From positions 1-59,757 of the forward strand of contig REDR01000032.1 of assembly GCA_007693385.1 (NCBI GenBank): a DNA stretch of 59,757 nt. Direction: 5' to 3'. Made by a program: the position numbers and the translations under genes. The notes beneath the pieces were generated by a model, which was given only the letters and a program-made list of their open reading frames with translations, searched no databases and had not been told where the DNA came from. The DNA is from Anaerolineaceae bacterium. GTDB taxonomy: Bacteria > Chloroflexota > Anaerolineae > Aggregatilineales > Phototrophicaceae. Positions 8,274 to 16,647 of the stretch are shown here, one piece after another (within the stretch, counting starts at the first letter, position 1; every line of letters starts with the position of its first letter).

Positions 8274-9206
8274 TCAACCAGACGGGACGCTCTGCCATCT
8301 GCCGGAAGGCAACGCCAGCACATACACCACGCCGCGCCCGCCAACATGCACCATGCGCCCCAGTGTGAAGCCCTGCACGCTGACGCTATACGGCGTTTCG
8401 TCGGCCACCGCCCAGCCCAGCGCGTTCTGTATGTCGGGATTGTCGCGCCATAGCTTGCCGAAGCCGCGAATCGGTTCTTGCAAGCCTGACGGCGGCGATA
8501 GGTTGCCGCGTTCGGGGTCGGCGCTCTCGTTGAACGTATCGTTATAGCGTGCCAGCCGCCCATCATCGTACAGCACGTAGATGACGCCGCCGGACGACTC
8601 GCCCAGCCATAGCATCGTGCCGCGCTCGAACGTCTGCACCGCGCCGGATAGCTGAGTCGGATTGGGCGGCGTGCCCAGCGCACAGCCCACTAATGCGCCT
8701 ATCGTCGGGTACTGCGCGACCACACCGCCGAACACGCCGGGCGCGTCATACTGGCAGGTGGTCGGCATGGATTGGCCGGAGCCGGACGGGGCGCGGGTGC
8801 GTGGCGGGCGGTCTGTCGGTAGCACGATGGTCACTTGCAACGCCATTTCCGCCAGCAGATTGACCGCCTGCGGTTCGGTGGTCTCGGTGGGCGTCAGGCT
8901 GGGCGGGCGCGTCGGCGTGTCGGTGATGGTGTTGCTCGGTGTTGGTGTCGGCGCGTCCGTTTCGCCGTTGGCGTCGGGCGTGGCGGTGATCGTCGTGCCG
9001 TTTTGCGTTGGCGCGGGCGTATCCGTCTCCACTACCGGCGCGGGCGGGATACTGGTCGGCGTTTGTTCTGCGGTGGGCGAAGGATCAGCCGGTATGGTGG
9101 CGATGACCACCCGCGTCGGCAGGGCTTCATCGGGCGCGGCATCGCACGCTGTCAGCAAGCCGACAAAGGCGATCAGCAAAATAAGCAGACGGCGCATCCT
9201 GTTCAA
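8274..9206 (-). CDS. Lipoprotein with Thr/Pro-rich stalk
   Basis: 310 residues. A signal peptide ends in the lipobox LLTAC (Cys21), so the protein is lipid-anchored. A Thr/Pro stalk (about 45-115) follows. The C-terminal domain (about 150-310) has FERGTMLWLG and VIYVLYDDGRLARY, a beta-rich pattern resembling LGFP-like repeats. It sits upstream of the HExxH and TIR genes on the same strand, with 130 bases between. I infer an envelope structural or binding role; function unknown. Confidence 0.8.
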   Translation of the reverse strand: MNRMRRLLILLIAFVGLLTACDAAPDEALPTRVVIATIPADPSPTAEQTPTSIPPAPVVETDTPAPTQNGTTITATPDANGETDAPTPTPSNTITDTPTRPPSLTPTETTEPQAVNLLAEMALQVTIVLPTDRPPRTRAPSGSGQSMPTTCQYDAPGVFGGVVAQYPTIGALVGCALGTPPNPTQLSGAVQTFERGTMLWLGESSGGVIYVLYDDGRLARYNDTFNESADPERGNLSPPSGLQEPIRGFGKLWRDNPDIQNALGWAVADETPYSVSVQGFTLGRMVHVGGRGVVYVLALPSGRWQSVPSG

Positions 9207-9257
9207 CCTTCCCTTATTGATCCGCTTTATTGAATACGGTTGGCGGGCGTCCCGCCT

Positions 9258-10088
9258 TCACGCGCTGGTCGGCTCTTTGACCTCCGATGAGAACGTCATG
9301 AAGGGGATGACCTCCTCATCTTTGCGCCCGGGATTGATGATTAGCCCGCCGTTATCGACATCGCCGAAAGCGTAAAAGGCGCGGGCGTCCTGCTCGAAGC
9401 GCTCTTTGATGACCGCATCTAGCGCGGCGGCGTCCGGCGAATGGGTGAGCAAGATGAACTCGTCGTCGGAAATGCCGATGAAATCATCCGGCGTGCCCAT
9501 CTCGGCGATCACCTTCTGGATCAAATTACCGGCGTAATTCAGCACGTCATTGGCGGCGACGAAGCCGTACACGTCATGATAGGCGCGGAAGCCCTCCACC
9601 GTGTAGCCGATGACGGTGATCTCCGCACCGGCGGCACGCGCCAGCCGGATTTCTTCCTGCACCAGTGAGCCAGTCGGCAGGCCGGTGCGGACTTCGTGCA
9701 GGTTTTCCCGCGTGGCGCGGTTGATCGCGCCTTGCACGCGCAGTCTTAGCTCGTCGATGTCGAACGGCTTGGTGATGTAATCATCCGCGCCCAGTTCCAG
9801 ACCGCGCACCTTGCTGGCGCGTTCGTCGCGCTGTGTCAGGAACAGGATCGGGATGAACTTGGTCAGCGCCATGCGCCGCAAGCGCAAGCACACGTCGTAG
9901 CCGTCCATATCGGGCAACATCACATCCAGCAAGATCAAATTGGGAAAACCGGCGCGGGCATGGGCGACCCCGTCCGCCCCGTTGTCGGCATGGACGACCT
10001 CATAGCCCTGTGATTCAAAATACATGACCAGCATTTCCGCCACGTCGTAATCATCTTCGATCAATAAAAGGCGCTGGTTGACCATCAT
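9258..10088 (-). CDS. Response regulator with degenerate GGDEF domain
   Basis: 276 residues. The receiver domain (about 5-125) has acidic residues D12/D13, the phospho-acceptor Asp55 (LLDVMLPDMDGYD), and the conserved Thr and Lys (FLTQR, YITKPFD). The second domain has the layout of a diguanylate cyclase (TGLPTG at its start), but the GGDEF signature reads ISDDEF and catalytic residues are missing, so cyclic-di-GMP synthesis is unlikely. It may be a regulatory or binding domain. gatC lies 15 bases upstream on the same strand. Confidence 0.88.
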   Translation of the reverse strand: MMVNQRLLLIEDDYDVAEMLVMYFESQGYEVVHADNGADGVAHARAGFPNLILLDVMLPDMDGYDVCLRLRRMALTKFIPILFLTQRDERASKVRGLELGADDYITKPFDIDELRLRVQGAINRATRENLHEVRTGLPTGSLVQEEIRLARAAGAEITVIGYTVEGFRAYHDVYGFVAANDVLNYAGNLIQKVIAEMGTPDDFIGISDDEFILLTHSPDAAALDAVIKERFEQDARAFYAFGDVDNGGLIINPGRKDEEVIPFMTFSSEVKEPTSA

Positions 10089-10103
10089 CTCCCCCTTGTG
10101 GTT

Positions 10104-10394
10104 TTATTCGTCCAGCACAGCGCGGACGCGGAATTGGTCATCGCGGGATTGCGGCGCGTTCGCGGTGGCCGCCTCCGCCCCGAGTGGCTCGGCGGGTGCA
10201 TCCTCACGCCACACATTGCTCAACGGTAGCACCGACGCAATCGCCGGTACGCCGGAAGTATCCACGCCTTGCAGATGTTCGAAATATTCCAGAATGTCGG
10301 AAAGTTGCTGGGCGTATGTACTGATTTCTTCTTCGGTTAATTCTAGCTTGGCGAGTTCCGCGATGTCGCGGACTTCCTCTAAAGAAACGGCCAC
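10104..10394 (-). CDS. gatC: Asp/Glu-tRNA amidotransferase subunit C
   Basis: 96 residues, typical of GatC, the small subunit that stabilises GatA in the GatCAB complex converting Glu-tRNA(Gln) and Asp-tRNA(Asn) to the amidated forms. The N-terminal helix AELAKLELTEEEI and the segment VLPLSNVWREDAP match the family. gatA and gatB are not in the window. The next gene on the strand is the response regulator. Confidence 0.92.
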   Translation of the reverse strand: MAVSLEEVRDIAELAKLELTEEEISTYAQQLSDILEYFEHLQGVDTSGVPAIASVLPLSNVWREDAPAEPLGAEAATANAPQSRDDQFRVRAVLDE

Positions 10395-10540
10395 AGGTCT
10401 ACATCCTTCTAGTTGTACGACTGATCGGTATTCAGCGTGTCGCGGACACTATCCGGCCACGATACACCAACATTATAGCGTAAACAACCCAAACCGAAAA
10501 TTAACGACTGGCGGCGGGACGCCTCGCATCCGCCGCAAAC

Positions 10541-11443
10541 TCACGGCGCGGCGGTGTCGATGACGGCGAATTGCTCGCGGGCGAATCCCCATAGCGTCTC
10601 GCTGGCGTCGATGGCGTCGTTCGGTGGACGCACGACACGCGCCGTCTGTTGGCCGCCGTACCATTCATGACGCCCGTCAGCGACAGTGTACAATAGCACA
10701 TCCGCCGCGCAATCGGTATAAATCGTCCGTTCGATCTGCGCTGAAATCGTCTGTATCTGCGGCGACGGCTCGCAGTCATTGCGCGCCGCCCAGCTTTCGA
10801 TCCAGCGCCCGATGTCGGGTAGGCGCAGGCCATCAACGTTGATGCCGCGATAAGGCACGATGCTATCGCGCAGGCCGTGAATTGCGATCAACGGCACCGG
10901 CGCAGATGCCGCGACATCCGCCGCGCAAGCATCGAAGTTCGCTTCCACCGCGCCGCCGACGATGCCCACCGCCGCCACGCGCTCCGGCGCAGAACACGCG
11001 AAGCGCTCCGCCATGCCGCCGCCGTTGGAGAATCCATTGATGAAGACTCGTGCCGCGTCGTAGCAGGTCAGCGCGGCTAATTCGTCGAGTAGGTCATGCA
11101 AGAATAGCACGTCGTCAATATCATTCCGCCCGAATACGTTGACGTGCCAGCGCCCGCGAAAGCCCGCCGGAAACACCAGAATTGCGCCGTCGCGGTCAGC
11201 GATGGCCGCCCAATCGCTCAGTTGCATGAAGTTCTCCACAGTATCACCCAGCCCGTGCAGGGCGACGATCAACGGGGCGGGGGTGTCCTCTGCGATGTTG
11301 GGCGGGATGTACAGCGTATAGTCGCGCAGGATGTCGTCGGAGATGAGCGTGTGTTGGTGCGTGCCGGGTGGCGGGTTCTCCGTTGGGCAGATGGGCGGCG
11401 CATCGCCCAGAAGCAATAACAACGTGATCCACAAACCAAGCAT
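10541..11443 (-). CDS. Secreted PHB-depolymerase/feruloyl-esterase-like hydrolase
   Basis: 300 residues with a hydrophobic N-terminus (signal peptide). Alpha/beta-hydrolase of the LpqC/PHB depolymerase type: ALHGLGDT is the oxyanion region, Ser139 lies in GFSNGGG, Asp in HGLRDSIVPY, and the catalytic His in GRHEWYGG. Several cysteines suggest an extracytoplasmic, disulfide-bearing enzyme. Likely substrates are polyester or acyl-sugar esters; not resolvable further. It diverges from the gene at 11509, and a TATAAT at 11462-11467 lies in the shared 65-bp gap. Confidence 0.85.
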   Translation of the reverse strand: MLGLWITLLLLLGDAPPICPTENPPPGTHQHTLISDDILRDYTLYIPPNIAEDTPAPLIVALHGLGDTVENFMQLSDWAAIADRDGAILVFPAGFRGRWHVNVFGRNDIDDVLFLHDLLDELAALTCYDAARVFINGFSNGGGMAERFACSAPERVAAVGIVGGAVEANFDACAADVAASAPVPLIAIHGLRDSIVPYRGINVDGLRLPDIGRWIESWAARNDCEPSPQIQTISAQIERTIYTDCAADVLLYTVADGRHEWYGGQQTARVVRPPNDAIDASETLWGFAREQFAVIDTAAP

Positions 11444-11508
11444 AAAGCGATCCTCGTATGTTATAATCGCCTGTCGGTAATTGTAGCGTTAGGAAGAAAC
11501 GGCGACAG

Positions 11509-12309
11509 ATGGCGATTGATTACATCATTGATTACGATTGTATCCCTAAACAGACTATCGGCACAGACGGCATATTGCAACGCTTAAAAGCCCGCGAACG
11601 CGCCTATACCGTGATTAAGCTGTTCCGCGATCATGGCGACGAGCGCCCACCGTCAGAAATGGGCTTCGAGTTCGTGCGGCGCACGCCGGAAGGCGAAGAA
11701 GAGACGCAGGTCATCGTGGTGCAAGACCTATTAGACGAAGCGCAGGCGCTAACCCCGCTTGAGCCGCATTGCGCCGGATGTCCGGCCAATCGCACCGGCC
11801 AGCCGTTCGGCTGTATGGGCTTCGTCAGCTATCCGATCTCCGAGCAGGGCGAAAGCTGGCTATTGGATCGCCTGCCGGTGCCGGATGAACCGCTTGTGTG
11901 GTTGTTGTTGCGGCAGGTTGTCAAAGAATTTGAGTATGACGGGGCGAGCGTGCGCGAATGGCGCGAGACCGCCAACACGTTCTTTGAAGCGGCGGACGTT
12001 AAGGTGCGGCGTCTGGGCGAAGTGAAAGTCGATGCGAACCAGATGTTCGAGATTCTATTCGGGCGGCGTCCGTACATCATTCCCAAGCAGGCGGCGCTGT
12101 TGTTGCTGGTGTTGCGCGTCATCGAGCGTGATCTGGAAGCGGACGAAATCCGCGCTTTGAACCCCGCCCCCGCCGATGCGCTGGCACGCTATCCCATCAC
12201 CATCACCGACGATGAGACCGACGACCAGACCGTGCGCGAACTGAAGGACTTCTTGCGGGCACTGTATACCGCATGGGCGCTGGATGTCAATTTGCTGATC
12301 GACGCATAA
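11509..12309 (+). CDS. Conserved-looking protein with four-cysteine motif, function unknown
   Basis: 266 residues, not recognised. Cysteines are at 11 (YDCIPK), 88 and 91 (HCAGCPANRTGQ) and 102 (FGCMG). This arrangement could hold a zinc ion or an Fe-S cluster. A helical C-terminal half follows, rich in Leu and acidic residues. There are no signal peptide or membrane helices, so it is probably cytoplasmic. It precedes a methyltransferase gene by 24 bases and is likely in the same transcript. Confidence 0.75.
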   Translation: MAIDYIIDYDCIPKQTIGTDGILQRLKARERAYTVIKLFRDHGDERPPSEMGFEFVRRTPEGEEETQVIVVQDLLDEAQALTPLEPHCAGCPANRTGQPFGCMGFVSYPISEQGESWLLDRLPVPDEPLVWLLLRQVVKEFEYDGASVREWRETANTFFEAADVKVRRLGEVKVDANQMFEILFGRRPYIIPKQAALLLLVLRVIERDLEADEIRALNPAPADALARYPITITDDETDDQTVRELKDFLRALYTAWALDVNLLIDA

Positions 12310-12333
12310 GCCGATGAGAGGATTGAGCCGACG

Positions 12334-13137
12334 ATGAACGATAACAAGCGTAACCACCGCCCATCACGCCGCCGCCGTCCGTCCGGTTGGGATGGCGTGG
12401 CTGACTGGTACGATGGCTGGGTGGGTAAGGGCGGCAGTATTCACCATCGCAAGCTGGCGATTCCGTCTTTGCTGGCTTTGCTGGCGGCGCAGAAGGGCGA
12501 GCGCGTGCTGGACATCGGCGCGGGGCAGGGCGTTCTCGCGCCGGACATCGCCCGCGCTGGCGCGGCATACGTCGGCGTCGATGTCAGCGCCAGACTATTG
12601 GCCTACGCCCGCCAGCATCACGGGGCGCACGGTGAATTCATCGAAGCGGACGCCGCCCACCTCAGCCAATCGCCCGCCCTGCAAGCGGCCAGTTTCGACG
12701 CGGTGACGTTCCTGCTCAGCATTCAAGACATGGATCCGCTAGACGATGTGTTGCAATCTGCGGCGTGGGCGTTAAAATCAGGGGGACGCGCCGTTCTGTT
12801 GATGACGCATCCGGCCTTCCGCGTGCCGCGTCAAAGCGGGTGGGGCTTTGATGAAGGGCGCAAGTTGCAATATCGCCGCGTGGATCGCTACCTGACGCCG
12901 CTTCCGGTGCCGATGAAGCAACATCCGGGCAAGCAATCCGGCGTGACGATCAGCTTTCACCGCGCCATCAGCGATTACGTCAACGGGCTGGCCGCGCATA
13001 ACCTGTTGATTGACCGCATGGAAGAAATTCCGCTAGGCGATCATAGCTTGAACAAAAAACGCGGCAAAGCGGAAAAACTGGCCGATGCCGAGATTCCGTT
13101 ATTTATGGCTTTACGCGCCCGCAAGATAAGCGCTTGA
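12334..13137 (+). CDS. Class I SAM-dependent methyltransferase
   Basis: 267 residues. Motif I is VLDIGAGQGVL (about 55-65), with VGVDVS for the ribose-binding acidic residue and the post-motif region FDAVTFLLSIQDMD. A basic N-terminus (KRNHRPSRRRR) precedes the fold. The segment THPAFRVPRQSGWGF is common in this subfamily of unassigned methyltransferases. The substrate is unknown. Confidence 0.85.
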   Translation: MNDNKRNHRPSRRRRPSGWDGVADWYDGWVGKGGSIHHRKLAIPSLLALLAAQKGERVLDIGAGQGVLAPDIARAGAAYVGVDVSARLLAYARQHHGAHGEFIEADAAHLSQSPALQAASFDAVTFLLSIQDMDPLDDVLQSAAWALKSGGRAVLLMTHPAFRVPRQSGWGFDEGRKLQYRRVDRYLTPLPVPMKQHPGKQSGVTISFHRAISDYVNGLAAHNLLIDRMEEIPLGDHSLNKKRGKAEKLADAEIPLFMALRARKISA

Positions 13138-13176
13138 GATCGACAATTGAAACGTGACTTTACGTGCGCGGCGTTT

Positions 13177-13194
13177 TGCGTTAAATTTAACGCA
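13177..13194. promoter_or_regulatory. 18-bp palindrome upstream of nuo operon
   Basis: TGCGTTAAATTTAACGCA is a perfect palindrome in the 188-bp gap before nuoA. It may be an operator or a methyltransferase-gene terminator; no T run follows. Confidence 0.4.
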
Positions 13195-13244
13195 CTCCCG
13201 ATTCGAGTTGACTCTGTTTAACTTTCTGTTCATACAGGGTTTAT

Positions 13245-13305
13245 TTGACAACTAATCGGGGGCTATGTTAACCTTATCGTGCGCCAATTGTTCATTTTTG
13301 AACAA
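13245..13305 (+). promoter_or_regulatory. nuo promoter region with second palindrome
   Basis: A consensus -35 TTGACA (13245-13250) is present, but the -10 at the right distance is poor (TTAACC, 13268). A palindrome TTGTTCA-TTTT-TGAACAA (13288-13305) lies between it and nuoA, at a position where a bound repressor would block transcription. Confidence 0.4.
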
Positions 13306-13325
13306 ACATCTGTGAGGTTTTTTTC

Positions 13326-13685
13326 ATGGCTCTACAACAGTTTGCGCCCATCGCGGCGTTGATTATATTGGCGGTTGTTTTAACGTTCATCATCAGCAAC
13401 ATCTCGACCATCTTCGGCCCTAGCAATAACACATCGCGCAAGACCGCCCCGTATGAAAGCGGTATGCAACCGATTGGCGTAGGTATGCGCCGGATGCCGG
13501 TCAAATTTTACTTGATTGGCGTGCTTTTCATCCTATTCGACATTGAAGTGATCTTCTTCTTGCCGTGGGCGGTGGTCTTTCGTGATCTCGGGTTCTACGG
13601 ATTGGCTGTAATGGGTTTATTCTTTTTCATACTGACTATTGGCTTAATATATGAGTGGAAGAAGGGTGCGTTGGAATGGGAGTAA
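13326..13685 (+). CDS. nuoA: NADH-quinone oxidoreductase subunit A
   Basis: 119 residues with three membrane helices. It is part of the membrane arm of complex I at the quinone-site junction. The family segments YESGMQPIG and the acidic [12 protein letters not shown] are present. First gene of the nuo operon; its 3' end overlaps nuoB by 10 bases. Confidence 0.97.
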   Translation: MALQQFAPIAALIILAVVLTFIISNISTIFGPSNNTSRKTAPYESGMQPIGVGMRRMPVKFYLIGVLFILFDIEVIFFLPWAVVFRDLGFYGLAVMGLFFFILTIGLIYEWKKGALEWE

Positions 13686-14161
13686 CACCGAAATTAGGCA
13701 ATATGGGCGTCGTCACATCGACGGTTGAGGAAGCGGTGAACTGGGCGCGGACGGGCGCGACGTGGCCGCTTTTGTTCGGTTTGGCTTGCTGTGCAATTGA
13801 GTACATGAGTACACAGGCCGGTAATTATGATCTGGCACGCTTCGGCATGGAGTTGAACCGCGCCAGCCCGCGTCAGGCCGATTTGATGATTGTGGCCGGG
13901 CGCGTCACGCGCAAGATGGCGCCGGTGGTGCGCCAGCTCTATGACCAGATGGCCGACCCCAAGTGGGTGATTTCGATGGGAGACTGTGCATCGTGTGGCG
14001 GGGTTTATAACAATTACGCCATCGTGCAGGGGGTAGACGAGATCATACCGGTTGATGTGTACGTGGCCGGATGTCCGCCGCGCCCGGAACAGTTGATGCA
14101 CGGCATCCTGACATTGCACGAGAAGATTCGCGGCGAGCGCATCTCCGACTGGGCGAGCTAA
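13676..14161 (+). CDS. nuoB: NADH-quinone oxidoreductase subunit B
   Basis: 161 residues from the ATG at 13676; an in-frame start at 13655 would add MEEGCVG and is less likely. NuoB holds cluster N2, the last Fe-S centre before quinone. The ligands are visible as the tandem Cys-Cys in [16 protein letters not shown] and AGCPPRPE. The gene overlaps nuoA, consistent with translational coupling. Confidence 0.97.
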   Translation: MGVTPKLGNMGVVTSTVEEAVNWARTGATWPLLFGLACCAIEYMSTQAGNYDLARFGMELNRASPRQADLMIVAGRVTRKMAPVVRQLYDQMADPKWVISMGDCASCGGVYNNYAIVQGVDEIIPVDVYVAGCPPRPEQLMHGILTLHEKIRGERISDWAS

Positions 14162-14230
14162 TTCAACGAAATTGACCTGTAGCTGGCCGCCTGCTGGCCG
14201 GCTGTGAGGGTTTTAAGGATAGAGAAGCCG

Positions 14231-14764
14231 ATGCAAATTCCAACACCATTAGACGCGGTAGAACATCTCAAAGCGCAGATGCCGGATGCGGTAGACGATG
14301 TACACATTTTCCGCGACGAGACGACCATCATCATCTTGCCGGAGAACGTGCCCGCCGTCCTGCGCTTCCTGCGCGATACGCCCGGACTGGTTTATAATTA
14401 CCTGTCCGACATCAGCGCGGTAGACTATTATCCAGATTACAGCCGTCCGGCGCGTTTCGGCGTGTCCTATCATCTGTATGCCCTGCTATATAGCCGCCGC
14501 TTGCGCGTCAAGACATTTGTCGATGAGGACGAGAGCATCCCGACGGTCACGAGCATCTGGCCGGGCGCTAACTGGCTAGAGCGCGAGATCATCGACATGA
14601 TGGGGATTCCGTTTGCGGATCATCCCGACCCGCGCCGCGTGCTGATGCCGAAGGACTGGGACGGCCACCCCCACCGCCGCGATTACCCGCTCGGTTACGA
14701 GACGGTGCAGTTCTCCTTTAACATCGAGGAGATCATGAAGCACAAGCCGTTCGCAAAAGAATAG
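14231..14764 (+). CDS. nuoC: NADH-quinone oxidoreductase subunit C
   Basis: 177 residues from the ATG at 14231 (MQIPTPL); a GTG at 14204 is a possible longer start. Peripheral-arm subunit next to NuoD. The family signature W-L-E-R-E-I-x-D-M-x-G-I and HPDPRRVLMPKDWDGHPHRRDYPL are present. NuoC and NuoD are separate genes, not fused. Confidence 0.96.
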   Translation: MQIPTPLDAVEHLKAQMPDAVDDVHIFRDETTIIILPENVPAVLRFLRDTPGLVYNYLSDISAVDYYPDYSRPARFGVSYHLYALLYSRRLRVKTFVDEDESIPTVTSIWPGANWLEREIIDMMGIPFADHPDPRRVLMPKDWDGHPHRRDYPLGYETVQFSFNIEEIMKHKPFAKE

Positions 14765-14785
14765 AGTGATTGAGGATTTAACGTT

Positions 14786-16039
14786 ATGACGGATATGATC
14801 GTAGGCGAAGAAACCCGCAAGATCGAGGCCAGTCTGGAAGAATTGCGCGGCCTTGTCACCGAACGCGCGATGACCGGCGAGACGATGCTCCTCAACATGG
14901 GGCCGCATCACCCCTCCACGCACGGCGTCTTGCGTCTTCTGCTGGAACTGGACGGCGAAGAGATCGTGACTTGCTTGCCCGATGTCGGCTTTTTGCATAC
15001 CGGCATCGAGAAGAACATCGAAGATAAGACATACGAAAAAGGCGTCACGCTGACTGACCGCATGGACTATCTATCGCCGATGTCGAACAACATGGTTTTC
15101 TGCATGGCGATTGAAAAGCTGGTTGATCTGGATGTGCCGGAACGCGGGCAGGTGATCCGCGTCATCTGTCTGGAACTATCGCGCATCGCCAGCCATCTGG
15201 TGTGGCTGGGCACGCAGGCGATTGACTTAGGCGCGATGAGCGTGTTTCTGTATTGCTTCCGTGAGCGCGAGAAAATTCTCGATATGTTCGAGATGCTCTC
15301 CGGCCAGCGCATGATGGGGTCTTACTTCCGTCCGGGCGGCGTCTGGCGCGACCTGCGCCCCGAATTTCTGCCCGCGCTGGAAGCGTTCCTTGAGGACTTC
15401 CCGCGCCGCGTAGACGACTACGAAGCGCTATTGACCAAAAACCCGATCTGGCTGGATCGCACGCAGGGCATCGGCATCATCGAGCCGGACATGGCCTTAG
15501 CGCTGGGTTTGAGTGGCGCGAGCTTGCGCGGTAGCGGCGTTAACTGGGACATCCGCAAGGCGACGCCATATAGCGGCTACGAGAAATATCAATTCAACGT
15601 GCCATTAGGCGAACACGGCGACGTGTATGATCGCTTCCTGTGTCGCATCTACGAGATGCGCGAGTGCATGAAGATCATCCGGCAGGCGGTCGATAATCTG
15701 CCCGACGGCGCGTTCCGTTCCGATGATCGCAAGTTCGTGCCGCCGCCCCGCCGTGAACTGGGGCAGAGCATGGAAGCGGTGATCCATCACTTCAAATTGT
15801 GGACGGAGGGCTTCAGCGCTCCCGACGAAGAAGTGTATGTCGCCATTGAAAGCCCGCGTGGAGAGATCGGCTGTTACCTGCACGGCACCGGCGGCAATAA
15901 GCCGCGTCGCGTCCGCTTCAAGACGCCATCTTTCATGCACATTCAAGCGCTGGAACACATGGCGCCCGGCCACTTCATCGCCGACTTGGTGGCGATGATC
16001 GGCAGTGTGGACATCGTACTCGGCGACTGTGACCGCTAG
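14786..16039 (+). CDS. nuoD: NADH-quinone oxidoreductase subunit D
   Basis: 417 residues. NuoD forms the quinone pocket with NuoB. The pocket motifs are present: GPHHPSTHG with the conserved His, and the Tyr in DRMDYLSPMSNN. The C-terminal SVDIVLGDCDR ends like the family. It starts 21 bases after nuoC. Confidence 0.97.
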   Translation: MTDMIVGEETRKIEASLEELRGLVTERAMTGETMLLNMGPHHPSTHGVLRLLLELDGEEIVTCLPDVGFLHTGIEKNIEDKTYEKGVTLTDRMDYLSPMSNNMVFCMAIEKLVDLDVPERGQVIRVICLELSRIASHLVWLGTQAIDLGAMSVFLYCFREREKILDMFEMLSGQRMMGSYFRPGGVWRDLRPEFLPALEAFLEDFPRRVDDYEALLTKNPIWLDRTQGIGIIEPDMALALGLSGASLRGSGVNWDIRKATPYSGYEKYQFNVPLGEHGDVYDRFLCRIYEMRECMKIIRQAVDNLPDGAFRSDDRKFVPPPRRELGQSMEAVIHHFKLWTEGFSAPDEEVYVAIESPRGEIGCYLHGTGGNKPRRVRFKTPSFMHIQALEHMAPGHFIADLVAMIGSVDIVLGDCDR

Positions 16040-16093
16040 GGCGCGTCGCCATCAAACAACGTATTGACGTTTGACCGGAGACAAGAAGATCGG

Positions 16094-16606
16094 ATGAGTG
16101 GTATGGCAAATCCATTAGCGGACAAATACGCGGATCGCATCCAGAAACACATGAGCAAATACCCCGACAAGCGCTCGGCGGTGATGCCTTTGCTGTACAT
16201 CGCACAGGAAGAATACGGCTGGCTATCGCCGGACGCTATCGTGCAGGTCGCTGAAATCTGCGAGATGGACCCGACGCAGGTCAAATCCATCGCCGGTTTT
16301 TATACCATGTACCGCGAATCGCCGAAGGGCAAATACTGGCTTCAGGTTTGCACCGACCTGCCCTGTGCGTTGAAGGGTGCTGACCAATTTCATCACGATC
16401 TGCTGGCGCATCTGGGCATCGAAGAAGGCGGCACGACCGATGACGGCATGTTCACCGTCGAGCATGTGATGTGTTTGGCCGCCTGTGACCGTGCGCCGAT
16501 GTTGCAGTGTAATTTTGGCTATGTCGAGAATCTGGACATGGACAAGATGAAGGAACTGCTGGACAAATGGCGCAAAGAGGCCGAAGCCTACGCTAACGCC
16601 GACTGA
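16094..16606 (+). CDS. nuoE: NADH-quinone oxidoreductase subunit E
   Basis: 170 residues from the ATG at 16094 (MSGMANPLA); an upstream TTG at 16064 is less likely. It is the thioredoxin-like subunit that binds the 2Fe-2S cluster N1a. The four ligands are in VCTDLPC and CLAACDRAP. It is part of the NADH dehydrogenase module with NuoF and NuoG. Confidence 0.95.
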   Translation: MSGMANPLADKYADRIQKHMSKYPDKRSAVMPLLYIAQEEYGWLSPDAIVQVAEICEMDPTQVKSIAGFYTMYRESPKGKYWLQVCTDLPCALKGADQFHHDLLAHLGIEEGGTTDDGMFTVEHVMCLAACDRAPMLQCNFGYVENLDMDKMKELLDKWRKEAEAYANAD

Positions 16607-16647
16607 GACACGGATTTATCGTAATTTTTTGAGAGAGAGAACCCGAC

